From: DASUPK01 sp036377415
GTDB taxonomy: Bacteria; Actinomycetota; Thermoleophilia; Solirubrobacterales; 70-9
Length of the DNA: 50,274 bases
Assembly (NCBI GenBank): GCA_036377415.1
Contig: DASUYK010000057.1
Span: forward strand, 1-50,274
Direction: 5' to 3'
Position numbers and translations under genes: made by a program. Each line of letters begins with the position of its first letter. Position 1 is the first letter of the stretch. The notes beneath the pieces are model-generated. The model saw nothing but the letters and a program-made list of their open reading frames with translations, did no database searches and was not told the DNA's origin. This document shows positions 39,880-50,257 of the stretch, piece after piece.

Positions 39880-40807
39880 AGCGGTCGAGCCACTCCGGCC
39901 GCGCGGTGACCCGCGCCTCCGCGAAGCGGCCGAGGCGCGCAAGAGGGCTGCCGCCGAGTGCGCCCGCGGCGCGCGCCAGATCCCGCCCGCTTCGCTCCCG
40001 TAGCGCCGACCCGAGGAAGCCGGCGGTGGCCTTCAGCCGGCGTCCGGCCGCCAGGTTGCGCGCGGCCGTCCAGCGGCCCAGCCAGGCGGCGCCGAACTGC
40101 ATCCCCGCCGCCCGGGCGGCGTCGGCGTGCTTCTCACGGAGCAGCTCGAACTCGGCCATGATCTCGGCGGCGTCGGTGACCATCATCCTGGTCGGGTGGT
40201 TGCGGTAGGCGACCAGGGGCTCGGCGCAGGCGCCGGCCCGGCCGCCACGGGCGGCCCGAATCCAGAGGTCCCAGTCGGCGAGCGCGGAGAGACGCTCGTC
40301 GAAGCGGCCGGTCCTCGCGAGCAGGTCCGCACGGACGATGACGCCTGTGGGGCCGCCGATCGCGTTGTTGGCGAGCAGCCGGCGGGCCAGCCGCCGTGGC
40401 TGGGGACAGTACGCGTTGTTGATCACGTCCCCGCGCTCGTCGATCTCGATCCGCCCGCTGTAGCAGAGGGACAACCCCTGGTCGGCGGCGGTGGCGAGTT
40501 GGGCCCGCAGGTAGCCGGGCGCCCAGAGATCGTCGTCGTCGAGAAAGGCGATCCACTTGCCGTGGGCCCGCTCGATCGCTGCGTTGCGGGCTCGCGCAAC
40601 CCCCTGCGGTGAGTGATTGCGAAGAACGGTCAGTCGCTGGTCGTCGATTCGCGCCAGTTGCTCCGCGGTGTGATCCGAGGAGCCGTCGTCGATGACGATC
40701 ACCTCGAGCCCCATCCCGTTCTGGTCAAGGGCGCTCCGCAGCGACTTGCTCAGCATCGCGGAGCGGTTTCGGGTGGGCAGCACCACGCTTACCTGTGGCG
40801 CCGGCAT
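39872..40807 (-). CDS. GT2-family glycosyltransferase
   Basis: 311 residues. GT-A fold: VSVVLPTRNRSAML (6-19), VIVIDDGSSDHTAEQLAR (37-54), GVARARNAAIERAHGKWIAF and the metal-binding DDDD at 90-93 (FLDDDDLWAPGYL). The acceptor region has RFDERLSALADWDLWIRAA. Soluble, no membrane segments. It adds a sugar from a nucleotide donor to the lipid-linked repeat unit; the sugar is unknown. Six bases follow the preceding glycosyltransferase stop. Confidence 0.93.
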   Translation of the reverse strand: MPAPQVSVVLPTRNRSAMLSKSLRSALDQNGMGLEVIVIDDGSSDHTAEQLARIDDQRLTVLRNHSPQGVARARNAAIERAHGKWIAFLDDDDLWAPGYLRAQLATAADQGLSLCYSGRIEIDERGDVINNAYCPQPRRLARRLLANNAIGGPTGVIVRADLLARTGRFDERLSALADWDLWIRAARGGRAGACAEPLVAYRNHPTRMMVTDAAEIMAEFELLREKHADAARAAGMQFGAAWLGRWTAARNLAAGRRLKATAGFLGSALRERSGRDLARAAGALGGSPLARLGRFAEARVTARPEWLDRYA

Positions 40808-40813
40808 GGTGGC

Positions 40814-41632
40814 TCAGTCTAGGCCGCGCAGCCGAGGGTCCCGGCGCAACGAGCGGTGCTTCCACTGCAGGTAGTAGAAGTCGCGCGCCGCGCGGATCGC
40901 GTGCCGGTCCCAGCCTCGCCCGTGATGCACGATCCGTTGCCAGTCATGGACCACCACGGCCTGCGGCGCATAGCGAACCTCGAGGCCGGCCGCCCAGACC
41001 CGCAGACACCAGTCCAGGTCCTCGCCTCCGTAGGAAGAGATCTTCTCGTCGTAGGGTCCGATCAGCCCGGGAAGCTCTGCTCTCCACATCTGCGCTGCCC
41101 CCATCACGTAGACCACCGGGCGCTCGGAAGCGTGGTCGAAATCGAGCATCATGTGGCGCCGGTGGGCACGGGATTCGGGCGCGATCCGGACGAAGGGCCA
41201 GCGTCGCAGGATCGGGATCACTGGCGAGGGGAAGCGGCGGCTGGAGGGCTGGACCTCCCCGCCCGGATAGATCAGCTTTGGACCGACCAGGCCAACTTCT
41301 GGGGCGCTGTCGAGCACCGATGCCATCGCCTCGAGCGCGCCCGGTCGCACCCCGGTGTCGGAATCGAGCATCAACACGAGACGCCCATTGACCAGTGGCA
41401 GCGCGGAGTTGCGTCCAGCCGCCAGTCCCTCACTCGACTCCTTCACCACCAGTTGGGCGTCCGGAAACCGAGAGTGCACCGCCTCGGCAGTGCCGTCGCC
41501 GGAGCCGTCGTCGACGACGATCACTTCGTGGGCGATCCGTGCGTGCTGCTGCAGCGACTCGAGGCACTGTAGGACCAACTCACGCGCGCGGTGTGCGACC
41601 ACCACCACCGAGACTTCGGCCGGGCCGCTCAT
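40814..41632 (-). CDS. GT2-family glycosyltransferase, rhamnosyltransferase-like
   Basis: 272 residues. VSVVVVAHRARELVLQCLES (7-26), VIVVDDGSGDGTAEAV (37-52) and DSD at 90-92 define the nucleotide-sugar site. The C-terminal YGGEDLDWCLRVWAAGLEVR is the ED-x-DWC-R motif of rhamnosyl- and galactofuranosyl-type GT2 enzymes. It shares ATGA-type overlap (four bases) with the next upstream gene and is clearly paralogous to it, with the same LVGPKL and RRFPS segments. Confidence 0.93.
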   Translation of the reverse strand: MSGPAEVSVVVVAHRARELVLQCLESLQQHARIAHEVIVVDDGSGDGTAEAVHSRFPDAQLVVKESSEGLAAGRNSALPLVNGRLVLMLDSDTGVRPGALEAMASVLDSAPEVGLVGPKLIYPGGEVQPSSRRFPSPVIPILRRWPFVRIAPESRAHRRHMMLDFDHASERPVVYVMGAAQMWRAELPGLIGPYDEKISSYGGEDLDWCLRVWAAGLEVRYAPQAVVVHDWQRIVHHGRGWDRHAIRAARDFYYLQWKHRSLRRDPRLRGLD

Positions 41633-42456
41633 CGAGCCGGGCGGCGGTCCAAGGCCTCCTGCAACTCGAGCATCTCTCGCCTGCGCTTACGGTAACGCCA
41701 CTGGAAGGCGGCGAAGGCGCGGAGCTGGCGCAGCGCAGCGTGCGAGAGGGGAGAAGCCTTGGTGCGGCGACGATAAGTGTGGACGATGGTGGCCCGGGGG
41801 AAATAGACGATCTCACCGCCGGCGTCGCGAATCCGAAAGCACCAGTCGGCGTCGTCGTGGCCGAGGAAGATCCAGTCGGCGAAGGGCCCGGCCGCGCGGG
41901 CGAGCGCGGTGCGAAAGATCTGGCAGGCGCCGAGCACGTAGAGGACCGGCCGCACCAGGTCGTGGTCAACGTCGGCCATGAGGTGGCGGCGAACCAGGCG
42001 CGAATCCTCGAGCCAGCGCGAGAGCGGCGGGCGGCGAGCCAGCGGCAGGCTGAGCGGCGGAAATCGCCGAGTGGAGAGCTGCAAGCGACCGTCGTCGCCG
42101 ATCAGCCGGGGCCCGATCAAGCCCCAGTCAGGATGCTGGTCGAGCGCCGCCACCATCGCCGGCAGGGCATCGGCTGTGAGGGCGGCGTCGCTGTCGAGGA
42201 ACATCGTCAGCGGCGCCCGGGCGCGCTCCAGACCGTACTGACGGGCGGCAACCCCGATGTTCTTCTCGAGCTCGACGATCTCGACCTCCGGCTCGTTCCT
42301 CCGTACCCAGGGAACGGTTCCATCGGTCGAGGCGTTGTCGATCAGGACGACCTCGACCGGCATTCCGGCGTGCTCGCGAATCGAGCCCAGGCAGCGCTCG
42401 AGCTCAGCGCGCTCGGAGTGGGCGACAATCACGATCGTGACCGTGGGATTGCTCAC
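41629..42456 (-). CDS. GT2-family glycosyltransferase, paralogue of its neighbour
   Basis: 275 residues from a GTG at 42456; the frame is open far upstream only as antisense of the next gene. VTIVIVAHSERAELERCLGS (6-25), VVLIDNASTDGTVPWV (36-51) and DSD at 88-90. Later LIGPRLIGDDGRLQLSTRRF and GHDDADWCFRIRDAGGEIVY align with the neighbour at 40.8 kb, so the two arose by duplication. It heads the minus-strand run of three transferases and the flippase. The divergent gene starts only 30 bp away. Confidence 0.92.
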   Translation of the reverse strand: MSNPTVTIVIVAHSERAELERCLGSIREHAGMPVEVVLIDNASTDGTVPWVRRNEPEVEIVELEKNIGVAARQYGLERARAPLTMFLDSDAALTADALPAMVAALDQHPDWGLIGPRLIGDDGRLQLSTRRFPPLSLPLARRPPLSRWLEDSRLVRRHLMADVDHDLVRPVLYVLGACQIFRTALARAAGPFADWIFLGHDDADWCFRIRDAGGEIVYFPRATIVHTYRRRTKASPLSHAALRQLRAFAAFQWRYRKRRREMLELQEALDRRPAR

Positions 42457-42486
42457 CGGCGAGGAACATAAGGCAGGCGTCAACCG

Positions 42487-43425
42487 TTGAGCGAAACACT
42501 CGTTTCCCTGGTGATGCCGGCCTGGCGCCCGCGGGAGGGGTGGCTGGAGCAGGCGGTGAGGAGCGCCCTCGCCCAGACGGGATGCGCGATCGAGCTGCTC
42601 TTGATCGACGACGGCTCGCCGGTGCCGGTCGCCGACCTCCTCCAAGGTCTCGACGACCCGCGGCTGCGAGTCATCCGGATCGGGCATGGCGGGGTGGCGC
42701 ATGCGAGGAACGCCGGGATCGCCGAAGCGCGGGGAGACTATCTCCGTTTCATCGACGCCGACGATGCGATTGCGCCGGCGAGCACCTCCCTCCTGCTGGG
42801 GTTGTGCGAAGGGCGCGGTGATCTGGTCGCCTACGGCGCCACGCTGTTCTGCGATGAGGATCTGCAGCCGCTCTGGAAGATGACCAGCGAGGTCGAGGGA
42901 GACGGCGTCGCAGCGTGTCTGATGGGGAGGTTCCAGACGCGCATCACCGCCTTTCTCTTTCCCAGGCGGGTGATCGAGCTGACCGGTGCCTTTGATCAGG
43001 ACTTCGAAGTCTCCGCCGACTGGGACTTCATCCTGCGCGCGCTCGAGCACGCGCAGGTGCGTGGAACCGGCTCGGTGGCCTCCCTGTATCGAAGACATCC
43101 GGGCGGCACGACGGCGAATCCGGCGGCCGGCGCAAAGGCCGCCGAGCGTGTGGCGGCGCGCTATTTCGAGCGCCATCCGGAGCAGCGAGGCACCGCGCTC
43201 GAGCGCAAGGCCAGAGCCCGAACGCTGGCGCACGCCGGGCGTATATACGCGACACATCGGCAACCCGGCAAGGCGATATCAAGGCTGGTGCGCGCCATGA
43301 GACTCGATCCCGGTGCGGCCTGGATAGAGGTCTCTCAGGGGCTGCCTCGCCTCGCCGCACGCGCACGGAGGGTGCTGCGGAGGGAACCGCAGAATGTCCG
43401 CGAGCCGCCCCCCCGGGGGAGCTGA
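42487..43425 (+). CDS. GT2-family glycosyltransferase
   Basis: 312 residues from a TTG. LVSLVMPAWRPREGWLEQAV (5-24), LLLIDDGSPVPVADLL (37-52), GVAHARNAGIAEARGDYLRF and DADD at 90-93. The acceptor domain has GAFDQDFEVSADWDFILRAL. The last 80 residues are basic helices (KAISRLVRAMRLDPGAAW) that could contact the membrane. It is the only plus-strand gene between the two minus-strand blocks and converges on the initiating transferase with a six-base gap. Confidence 0.9.
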   Translation: MSETLVSLVMPAWRPREGWLEQAVRSALAQTGCAIELLLIDDGSPVPVADLLQGLDDPRLRVIRIGHGGVAHARNAGIAEARGDYLRFIDADDAIAPASTSLLLGLCEGRGDLVAYGATLFCDEDLQPLWKMTSEVEGDGVAACLMGRFQTRITAFLFPRRVIELTGAFDQDFEVSADWDFILRALEHAQVRGTGSVASLYRRHPGGTTANPAAGAKAAERVAARYFERHPEQRGTALERKARARTLAHAGRIYATHRQPGKAISRLVRAMRLDPGAAWIEVSQGLPRLAARARRVLRREPQNVREPPPRGS

Positions 43426-43431
43426 ATCCGC

Positions 43432-44943
43432 TTACTCCGCCGGCCTTCGGAAGATCGCCACTACGGTCAACAGCAGGATCTTCAGGTCGAGCCAGAGCGA
43501 CCAGTTCTCGACGTAGTAGTTGTCCCACTCGATTCGGTCGTCGAGGGAGGTGCTCCCTCGGAGGCCATGAACCTGGGCCCAGCCGGTGATCCCGGCCTTC
43601 ACCTGGTGGCGGTCGCTGTAGCGACGTACCCGGTCCTTGAACAGCGCGACGTGTGAGGAGCGCTCCGGCCGGGGACCGACGATGGACATCTCGCCGCGGA
43701 GCACGTTGAAGAGCTGCGGAAGCTCGTCGAGGCCGGTCCGCCGCAGGAAGGCGCCGAATCCGGTGGTGCGGCGTTCGCCAATGGCGGAGGAGGCGGTTCC
43801 CTCCCCCGCAGCGGCGGCATCGCCCGCGGCTCGCGCCGCCCAATCGGCATCCGCCTCGCCCTGCTCCTCCGGACGGCCGGTCATCGTCCTGAACTTGAGC
43901 ATCTCGAACTCCCGATCGTCGAGGCCGACGCGGCGCTGGCGGAATAGGATCGGGCGCCCCAGGGTGAGCGCGGTGCCGACCGCCGCTAGGACGAGCAGCG
44001 GAGAGACGACGACGATCGCCACCAGGGCCAGCAACCGATCGAGCACGTACTTGAGCGAGACGCGCCAGTCCTCGGGATTGGAGGGGTAGATCGTGACCAG
44101 CGGCAGCCCGCCCACCCGCTCCAGCGCGATGCGGTCGGGGATACCCTCGAAGAGCCTGGGCACGATCGCCACCGACACCTTCATCCGCTGCAGCGCCCGC
44201 GAGAGCTCCAGCTGCGCGTCGTAGGGGGCGTTGGAGAAGCTGATGATCGCGTGCTCGATGCCGTTCTCCCTCACCACCTGCTCCAATCGATCGTCGGGTC
44301 CCAGCACCGGCAGTCCGCTTGGGTGCTCGACCTCGAGTGGCTCGGGGTCGACGAAGCCGACTGGCCGCAGCCCCAGCTCCGGATGAGCGAGCAGCCGGCG
44401 GCCGATCAGATGCCCCACCCTGCCAGCGCCGACGAACAGGGTCGGCGCGCCGCCGTGACCGAGCCGGTTGGCTCGCTCGCTCACCATCGCTAGCACCGCC
44501 CTGCCCGCGATCATGTAGACGAGGGCGAAGACCCATGAGCGAATCGCCTCCTCCGCCACGTGCGGCTGGTCCGCGAAGGCCACCCGCAGGAAGGTGATCA
44601 GCATCGCTGCGAGTGCCGTTGCGGCGAGGATTGCCCGGGCGTCGTCGAGGAAGTACCGGGTGGTGGTGGCCCGGTAGAGCCCGCGCAGTGCAAGCAGCGC
44701 GAGGACGAGGGCGGCGAAGACGATCCGCCAGCTCGGGTTGTCGCCGATCTCGGCTGCCGATGCCGAGCCGGTCTCCACAGTGGCTGCGAGCGCAAGCATC
44801 AGGGCGTCTGTGAGCAGCCGCCACCGCGCCATTCGAACAGCGGCACGCTGGCGCGGCTCTCGCAGCCGCTTGGCCCAGCCGCTTTCTCTTCGCTGTGGGA
44901 GGGGAGCTCGCCTTGAAGGCTGCAGAAGGGCCTTCATCCTCAT
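43432..44943 (-). CDS. polyprenyl-phosphate sugar-1-phosphate transferase (WbaP/WcaJ type)
   Basis: 503 residues from the ATG at 44943; a second ATG six bases later is equally well placed relative to AGGAG. Four transmembrane helices (about 40-150) precede a Rossmann-like domain with TLFVGAGRVGHLIGRRLLA. A fifth membrane segment begins the catalytic domain: DRLLALVAIVVVSPLLVLA, GRPILFRQRRVGLDDREFEM, FRTMT and the signature RRTGLDELPQLFNVLRGEMS IVGPRPE. It loads the first sugar phosphate onto undecaprenyl phosphate and so starts the repeat unit of this locus. A low-complexity Ala/Glu insert follows FRTMT. Confidence 0.94.
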   Translation of the reverse strand: MRMKALLQPSRRAPLPQRRESGWAKRLREPRQRAAVRMARWRLLTDALMLALAATVETGSASAAEIGDNPSWRIVFAALVLALLALRGLYRATTTRYFLDDARAILAATALAAMLITFLRVAFADQPHVAEEAIRSWVFALVYMIAGRAVLAMVSERANRLGHGGAPTLFVGAGRVGHLIGRRLLAHPELGLRPVGFVDPEPLEVEHPSGLPVLGPDDRLEQVVRENGIEHAIISFSNAPYDAQLELSRALQRMKVSVAIVPRLFEGIPDRIALERVGGLPLVTIYPSNPEDWRVSLKYVLDRLLALVAIVVVSPLLVLAAVGTALTLGRPILFRQRRVGLDDREFEMLKFRTMTGRPEEQGEADADWAARAAGDAAAAGEGTASSAIGERRTTGFGAFLRRTGLDELPQLFNVLRGEMSIVGPRPERSSHVALFKDRVRRYSDRHQVKAGITGWAQVHGLRGSTSLDDRIEWDNYYVENWSLWLDLKILLLTVVAIFRRPAE

Positions 44944-45054
44944 CCTGCTCCTGATTCTCCTGCGATCTCCTCCGCCCCTTGCAGGCGGCCGCCCAGGGAC
45001 CCCAGCCAGGCGCACACCAAGAGCAGAGCACAGCGCCTCGCGGCGCCGGGGTGC

Positions 45055-45756
45055 TCAGTCGAGAACAACTGGCGGATTGTGGCCGGGGATCACCATGTGC
45101 GGCTCGAACTCGCGGATCCGGCGCCACTGCTCGAGCAGCTGATCCCGCTCGGGGCCGAAGTCCGCGGGCAGTTCCATCCGCTCGAAATACTCAGGGAGGG
45201 GCCCGACGCAGTCGGAGGCGATCACGACCAAGCCGTCGTCGGTCTCGATCAGGAGCGAAATCAGCCCGTCGGAATGCCCGGGCGTCAGGATCCAGCGGAG
45301 TCCTGGCTCGATCTCCCCCTCCTCCCCCTCGAGGATCTCGAGATTCGCCATCTCGAGGACGCCGGAGACGATCTGCGCGTAGGGCGCCTCGGTCTCGAGC
45401 CGGTGCACGTAGGTGCGCCGCATCGGCCATCCGGCGAGTCCCTCGGCGTGATCGAAGTGGAGATGGGTGAGGATCACGTCCTGGACCTCGTTCGGGTCAA
45501 CCCCGAGCTCCCGCATGGCCCCGATCAGCGGGGCCCCCTGCATGATCAGACCGGGATCGACGAGATAGTCGCGCTCGGCCCGGATCAGAAGCGTGTTCGG
45601 GAAGGCGACCATGCCCGCCGTTCGCCCGCCCTGCTGCAGGGACTTGTAGCGCTCGAACCCCTCGGCCGAGGAGTCGATCGTCGCGGCCTCCGCCTCGCCG
45701 TTGGAGACGGCGAACACGTATCGCTGCGCCGGGACCAGGACGTGGACGCTCGCCAT
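45055..45756 (-). CDS. metallo-beta-lactamase-fold hydrolase, lactonase-like
   Basis: 233 residues. The metal-binding signature THLHFDHAEG, a later LTPGHSDG (His), ASDCVG (Asp) and IPGHNPP (His) give a complete dinuclear site. The layout (FPNTLLIRAERDYLVDPGLI before HLHFDH) resembles N-acyl-homoserine-lactonase-like and other MBL hydrolases. The substrate is unknown. TAGACT lies nine bases before the ATG and no Shine-Dalgarno is seen. It is 111 bp beyond the start of the polysaccharide locus and probably unrelated to it. Confidence 0.88.
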   Translation of the reverse strand: MASVHVLVPAQRYVFAVSNGEAEAATIDSSAEGFERYKSLQQGGRTAGMVAFPNTLLIRAERDYLVDPGLIMQGAPLIGAMRELGVDPNEVQDVILTHLHFDHAEGLAGWPMRRTYVHRLETEAPYAQIVSGVLEMANLEILEGEEGEIEPGLRWILTPGHSDGLISLLIETDDGLVVIASDCVGPLPEYFERMELPADFGPERDQLLEQWRRIREFEPHMVIPGHNPPVVLD

Positions 45757-45765
45757 CCACAGGCG

Positions 45766-45771
45766 AGTCTA
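45766..45771 (-). promoter_or_regulatory. -10-like TAGACT before the 45.7-kb hydrolase
   Basis: The minus strand reads TAGACT, nine bases, ATG. This is slightly longer than at tatD and the TetR gene but the hexamer is the same. Confidence 0.45.
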
Positions 45772-45795
45772 GTCCCAGGAAGGCTCCCGAACGGC

Positions 45796-45820
45796 CGAGG
45801 GCGCCCCAAAGGCGCCCTCG
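45796..45820. terminator. perfect 10-bp hairpin
   Basis: CGAGGGCGCC (45796-45805) and GGCGCCCTCG (45811-45820) pair perfectly around CCAAA, 21 bases after the stop of the membrane protein at 45842. No T-run follows. It probably ends the lon-proximal minus-strand transcript before the hydrolase gene. Confidence 0.65.
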
Positions 45821-45841
45821 TGAAACCGGTGCTCGTCCGCG

Positions 45842-46291
45842 CTATGCGCTCGGAACCGACTCGGTATCCGGCGCTGGGGTGGTGGTCGAGGTGTACTCGA
45901 ACTCCTCCTCGGCGCCGAACAGCTTGTCGAGCACGAGCTTGCGCGCGTCCTCGCTCAGGATCAGGACGAGGGCCGCTCCGAGGATGCCCACGAGCAGGGC
46001 CTTTCCAAGCCCGAACCTGCGGCGCGTGCTCCGGCCGCGCAGCTGCTTTGAAGCATCCCTGAGTGACTCGGCCGCCGTGCGAAGATCGCGCCGTACCTTC
46101 CGGTCGTCCATCAGGGCCTTCGCGGGCCCCTTCCCGTTCGACATCCGCGCGTAGGCGCCCTTCGCCGCCTCGAACGCGACACGGATGTTCTCGCGGAGCT
46201 CCTCGTCCTCGATGAGCCGCCGCACGTAGGGGTTGGACGTGACAGAACGGGCAGCGTCCCCGGCTTTTGCGCTTCTGCTTTGTGCGCCCAT
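45842..46291 (-). CDS. single-pass membrane protein of unknown function
   Basis: 149 residues from MGAQSRSAKAG, with AGGAG five bases upstream; the frame upstream is antisense-like. Residues 15-95 are charged helix (RRLIEDEELRENIRVAFEAA, RKVRRDLRTAAESLRDASKQ). A transmembrane helix follows at about 100-118 (LGKALLVGILGAALVLIL). The C-terminus is acidic and Thr/Pro-rich (FEYTSTTTPAPDTES). It resembles YtxH-like small stress membrane proteins only in layout. It lies 37 bp downstream of lon and may be cotranscribed with it. Confidence 0.8.
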   Translation of the reverse strand: MGAQSRSAKAGDAARSVTSNPYVRRLIEDEELRENIRVAFEAAKGAYARMSNGKGPAKALMDDRKVRRDLRTAAESLRDASKQLRGRSTRRRFGLGKALLVGILGAALVLILSEDARKLVLDKLFGAEEEFEYTSTTTPAPDTESVPSA

Positions 46292-46328
46292 CGGTCTCCT
46301 CAGATCGTTTCCAGGGTGCAGCGGGAGA

Positions 46329-48740
<2,412 letters not shown>

Positions 48741-48772
48741 CGGTCAGCGCGCCTTGCCCGTGTGCACGCCGG

Positions 48773-49228
48773 CTACTCGGCGCGCTCGATCGGAACCTGC
48801 CGGGCGGCCTGAGGCAGCCTGGTCGGAAGCTCGACCCGGAGGATCCCGTCCTCGTAGGTCGCCTGCGCCTCCTCCGCGACGACGTCGACGGAGAGCTCCA
48901 CGATCCGGCGGAACGGCCCGGAGGGCAGCTCGACCTGCTGGTAGGTGCGGCCCTCCGTCTCGCGGACCGGACGCTCGCCGCTGATCACGAGGGTGCGGCC
49001 CCGAACCTCGAGATGGACCGCGTCGAGCTCGATCCCGGGTAGCTCGACCTTGACCACCGCTTTCTGCGGAGCATCTTCGCCGCAGTAGTAGACGTCCAAC
49101 TTGGGGACGAAGGCGGCGGGCAGCCGGCGCTGGCGGTAACCAGCCTGGTCCCAGAAGTCGCCGAGGAGCTCGTCCATCTCACGGCGCATCCGGGCGAAGT
49201 CTGCGAACGGATCTCGCTGACTGCTCAT
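48773..49228 (-). CDS. Hsp20 / alpha-crystallin small heat-shock protein
   Basis: 151 residues. Residues 40-140 are the alpha-crystallin domain: FVPKLDVYY, VVKVELPGIELDAVHLEVRG, TLVISGERP, GPFRRIVELSVDV, ATYEDGILRVELP, with the A-x-x-x-n-GvL-like DGILRVELP. The N-terminus DPFADFARMRREMDELLGDF is the usual helical oligomerisation region; the C-terminal IxI-type tail is VPIERAE. It holds unfolding proteins for refolding. TACGCT lies eight bases before the ATG. Confidence 0.95.
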   Translation of the reverse strand: MSSQRDPFADFARMRREMDELLGDFWDQAGYRQRRLPAAFVPKLDVYYCGEDAPQKAVVKVELPGIELDAVHLEVRGRTLVISGERPVRETEGRTYQQVELPSGPFRRIVELSVDVVAEEAQATYEDGILRVELPTRLPQAARQVPIERAE

Positions 49229-49236
49229 CGGTTGAA

Positions 49237-49242
49237 AGCGTA
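49237..49242 (-). promoter_or_regulatory. -10-like TACGCT before hsp20
   Basis: The minus strand reads CTACGCT, TTCAACCG, then ATG. The hexamer lies right after the stop codon of the upstream hydrolase gene, so hsp20-lon would have its own promoter. Confidence 0.45.
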
Positions 49243-49243
49243 G

Positions 49244-50035
49244 CTAGACGTCGTAGGTTGCCCCTTCTCGGGCCAACTCGACGACGCCGCCGAACCCCCG
49301 CTGGGCCTCCTCCCGCGCCCATTCGTCGCCGAGCTCATCGGAGATGTGGGTGATCACGACGCGCTTCGCGCCCGCGCGCTTCGCGTGCTCCCCCGCCTCC
49401 TCCGGCGTCAGGTGGCCCCGGACTCCCGTCCGCTCCGGGCGCGGCAGCGTCGCCTCGATGATCAGCAGGTCGGCGCCCCGGGCCGCCTCGATGACCTCCT
49501 CGCCCGGACGCGTGTCCGCGCTGTAGACGACGTCGCCACTGCCCGGCGAGCTGATCCGCACGGCGAAGGTCTCGACGAAGTGCGGGACCGGACGGAACGT
49601 GGCCGTCACGTCCCCGACCGAGACCTCGTCGCCGGCCGCGTACTCCTCGATTTGGAACGCGCTCTCGACCAGGTCGTCGCTCCCCCAGGCGCCGACGACC
49701 CTGCGGAAGGTCTCGACGGCGTTCGGCGGCGCGATCAACCGCGGTCGGGCCGGATGGTCGGTCCCGTCCCAGATGTGGACCGGAACCGGCTGCTGCTTCG
49801 GCGCGTAGATCAGCGCATAGGAGTAGGGGACGAGGTCGAGAAAGTGGTCGGCATGGAGGTGGGAGAGCATGACGCCGTCGATCTCTGTGTAGTCGACCCG
49901 CTCGCGGAGCTTCCCGAACACGCCGTTGCCGCAATCCAGGAGCACCTTGGTCCCGTCGGTCTCGATCAGGTAGCCGCTGCAGGCCCCCCCGGCGTCCTGC
50001 CAGGAGGGTGACTTGCCGAGCACGGTGATTCTCAA
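49244..50035 (-). CDS. metallo-beta-lactamase-fold hydrolase, RNase Z/PhnP-like
   Basis: 263 residues from a TTG (MRITVLGKSPSWQDAGGACS). Metal ligands: SHLHADHFLDL (His-x-His-x-Asp-His), VPHFVETFAVRI, YSADTRPGEE (Asp), IIEATLPRPE, GHLTPEEAGEHAKRAGAKRV and THISDE. The GGACSGYLIE opening and GHLTPEEAGE segment are typical of the RNase Z-related MBL group (ElaC/PhnP-like) rather than of beta-lactamases. It probably cleaves a phosphodiester or cyclic phosphate. The substrate is unknown. Confidence 0.88.
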   Translation of the reverse strand: MRITVLGKSPSWQDAGGACSGYLIETDGTKVLLDCGNGVFGKLRERVDYTEIDGVMLSHLHADHFLDLVPYSYALIYAPKQQPVPVHIWDGTDHPARPRLIAPPNAVETFRRVVGAWGSDDLVESAFQIEEYAAGDEVSVGDVTATFRPVPHFVETFAVRISSPGSGDVVYSADTRPGEEVIEAARGADLLIIEATLPRPERTGVRGHLTPEEAGEHAKRAGAKRVVITHISDELGDEWAREEAQRGFGGVVELAREGATYDV

Positions 50036-50077
50036 GGCGTTCGCCCCATGGCCCCGGCGGGACTGTAGCCGGTGGGA

Positions 50078-50257
50078 CTAGGCCGCCTGCACCATCACTG
50101 ACGGGTCGGCGTCCTCGGAACTGTCGCGGATGAGCAGCGCGGGCTGCCGCGGCGGCACCAGTCCCTCCGGGGTGTCGGGCCTGAAGGTGGGACAGGGCTC
50201 CTCGAGCGCGAGCGCACAGAGGCCGCGGCGCTGGAAGAAGCACTCCTCGCATGTCAC
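50078..50257 (-). CDS. 59-residue four-Cys protein, possibly truncated by the window edge
   Basis: A GTG at 50257 opens 59 codons to TAG (50078-50080). The peptide starts MTCEECFFQRRGLCALALEE and continues PCPTFRPDTPEGLVPP, then a polar tail. Cys3, Cys6, Cys14 and Cys22 could bind zinc or an iron-sulfur cluster. The motif CEECFF...LCAL...PCPTFRP is non-random and looks to me like a small protein family of GC-rich actinobacteria. The frame stays open to the end of the window, so a longer protein is possible. It lies 42 bp upstream of the hydrolase gene on the same strand. Confidence 0.65.
   Translation of the reverse strand: MTCEECFFQRRGLCALALEEPCPTFRPDTPEGLVPPRQPALLIRDSSEDADPSVMVQAA

Noticed and set aside
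43028..45127. Minus-strand frame of about 700 codons overlapping the initiating transferase
   Set aside because: It is in a different frame from the clear transferase motifs and consists of Arg/Ala/Pro-rich sequence without domains.
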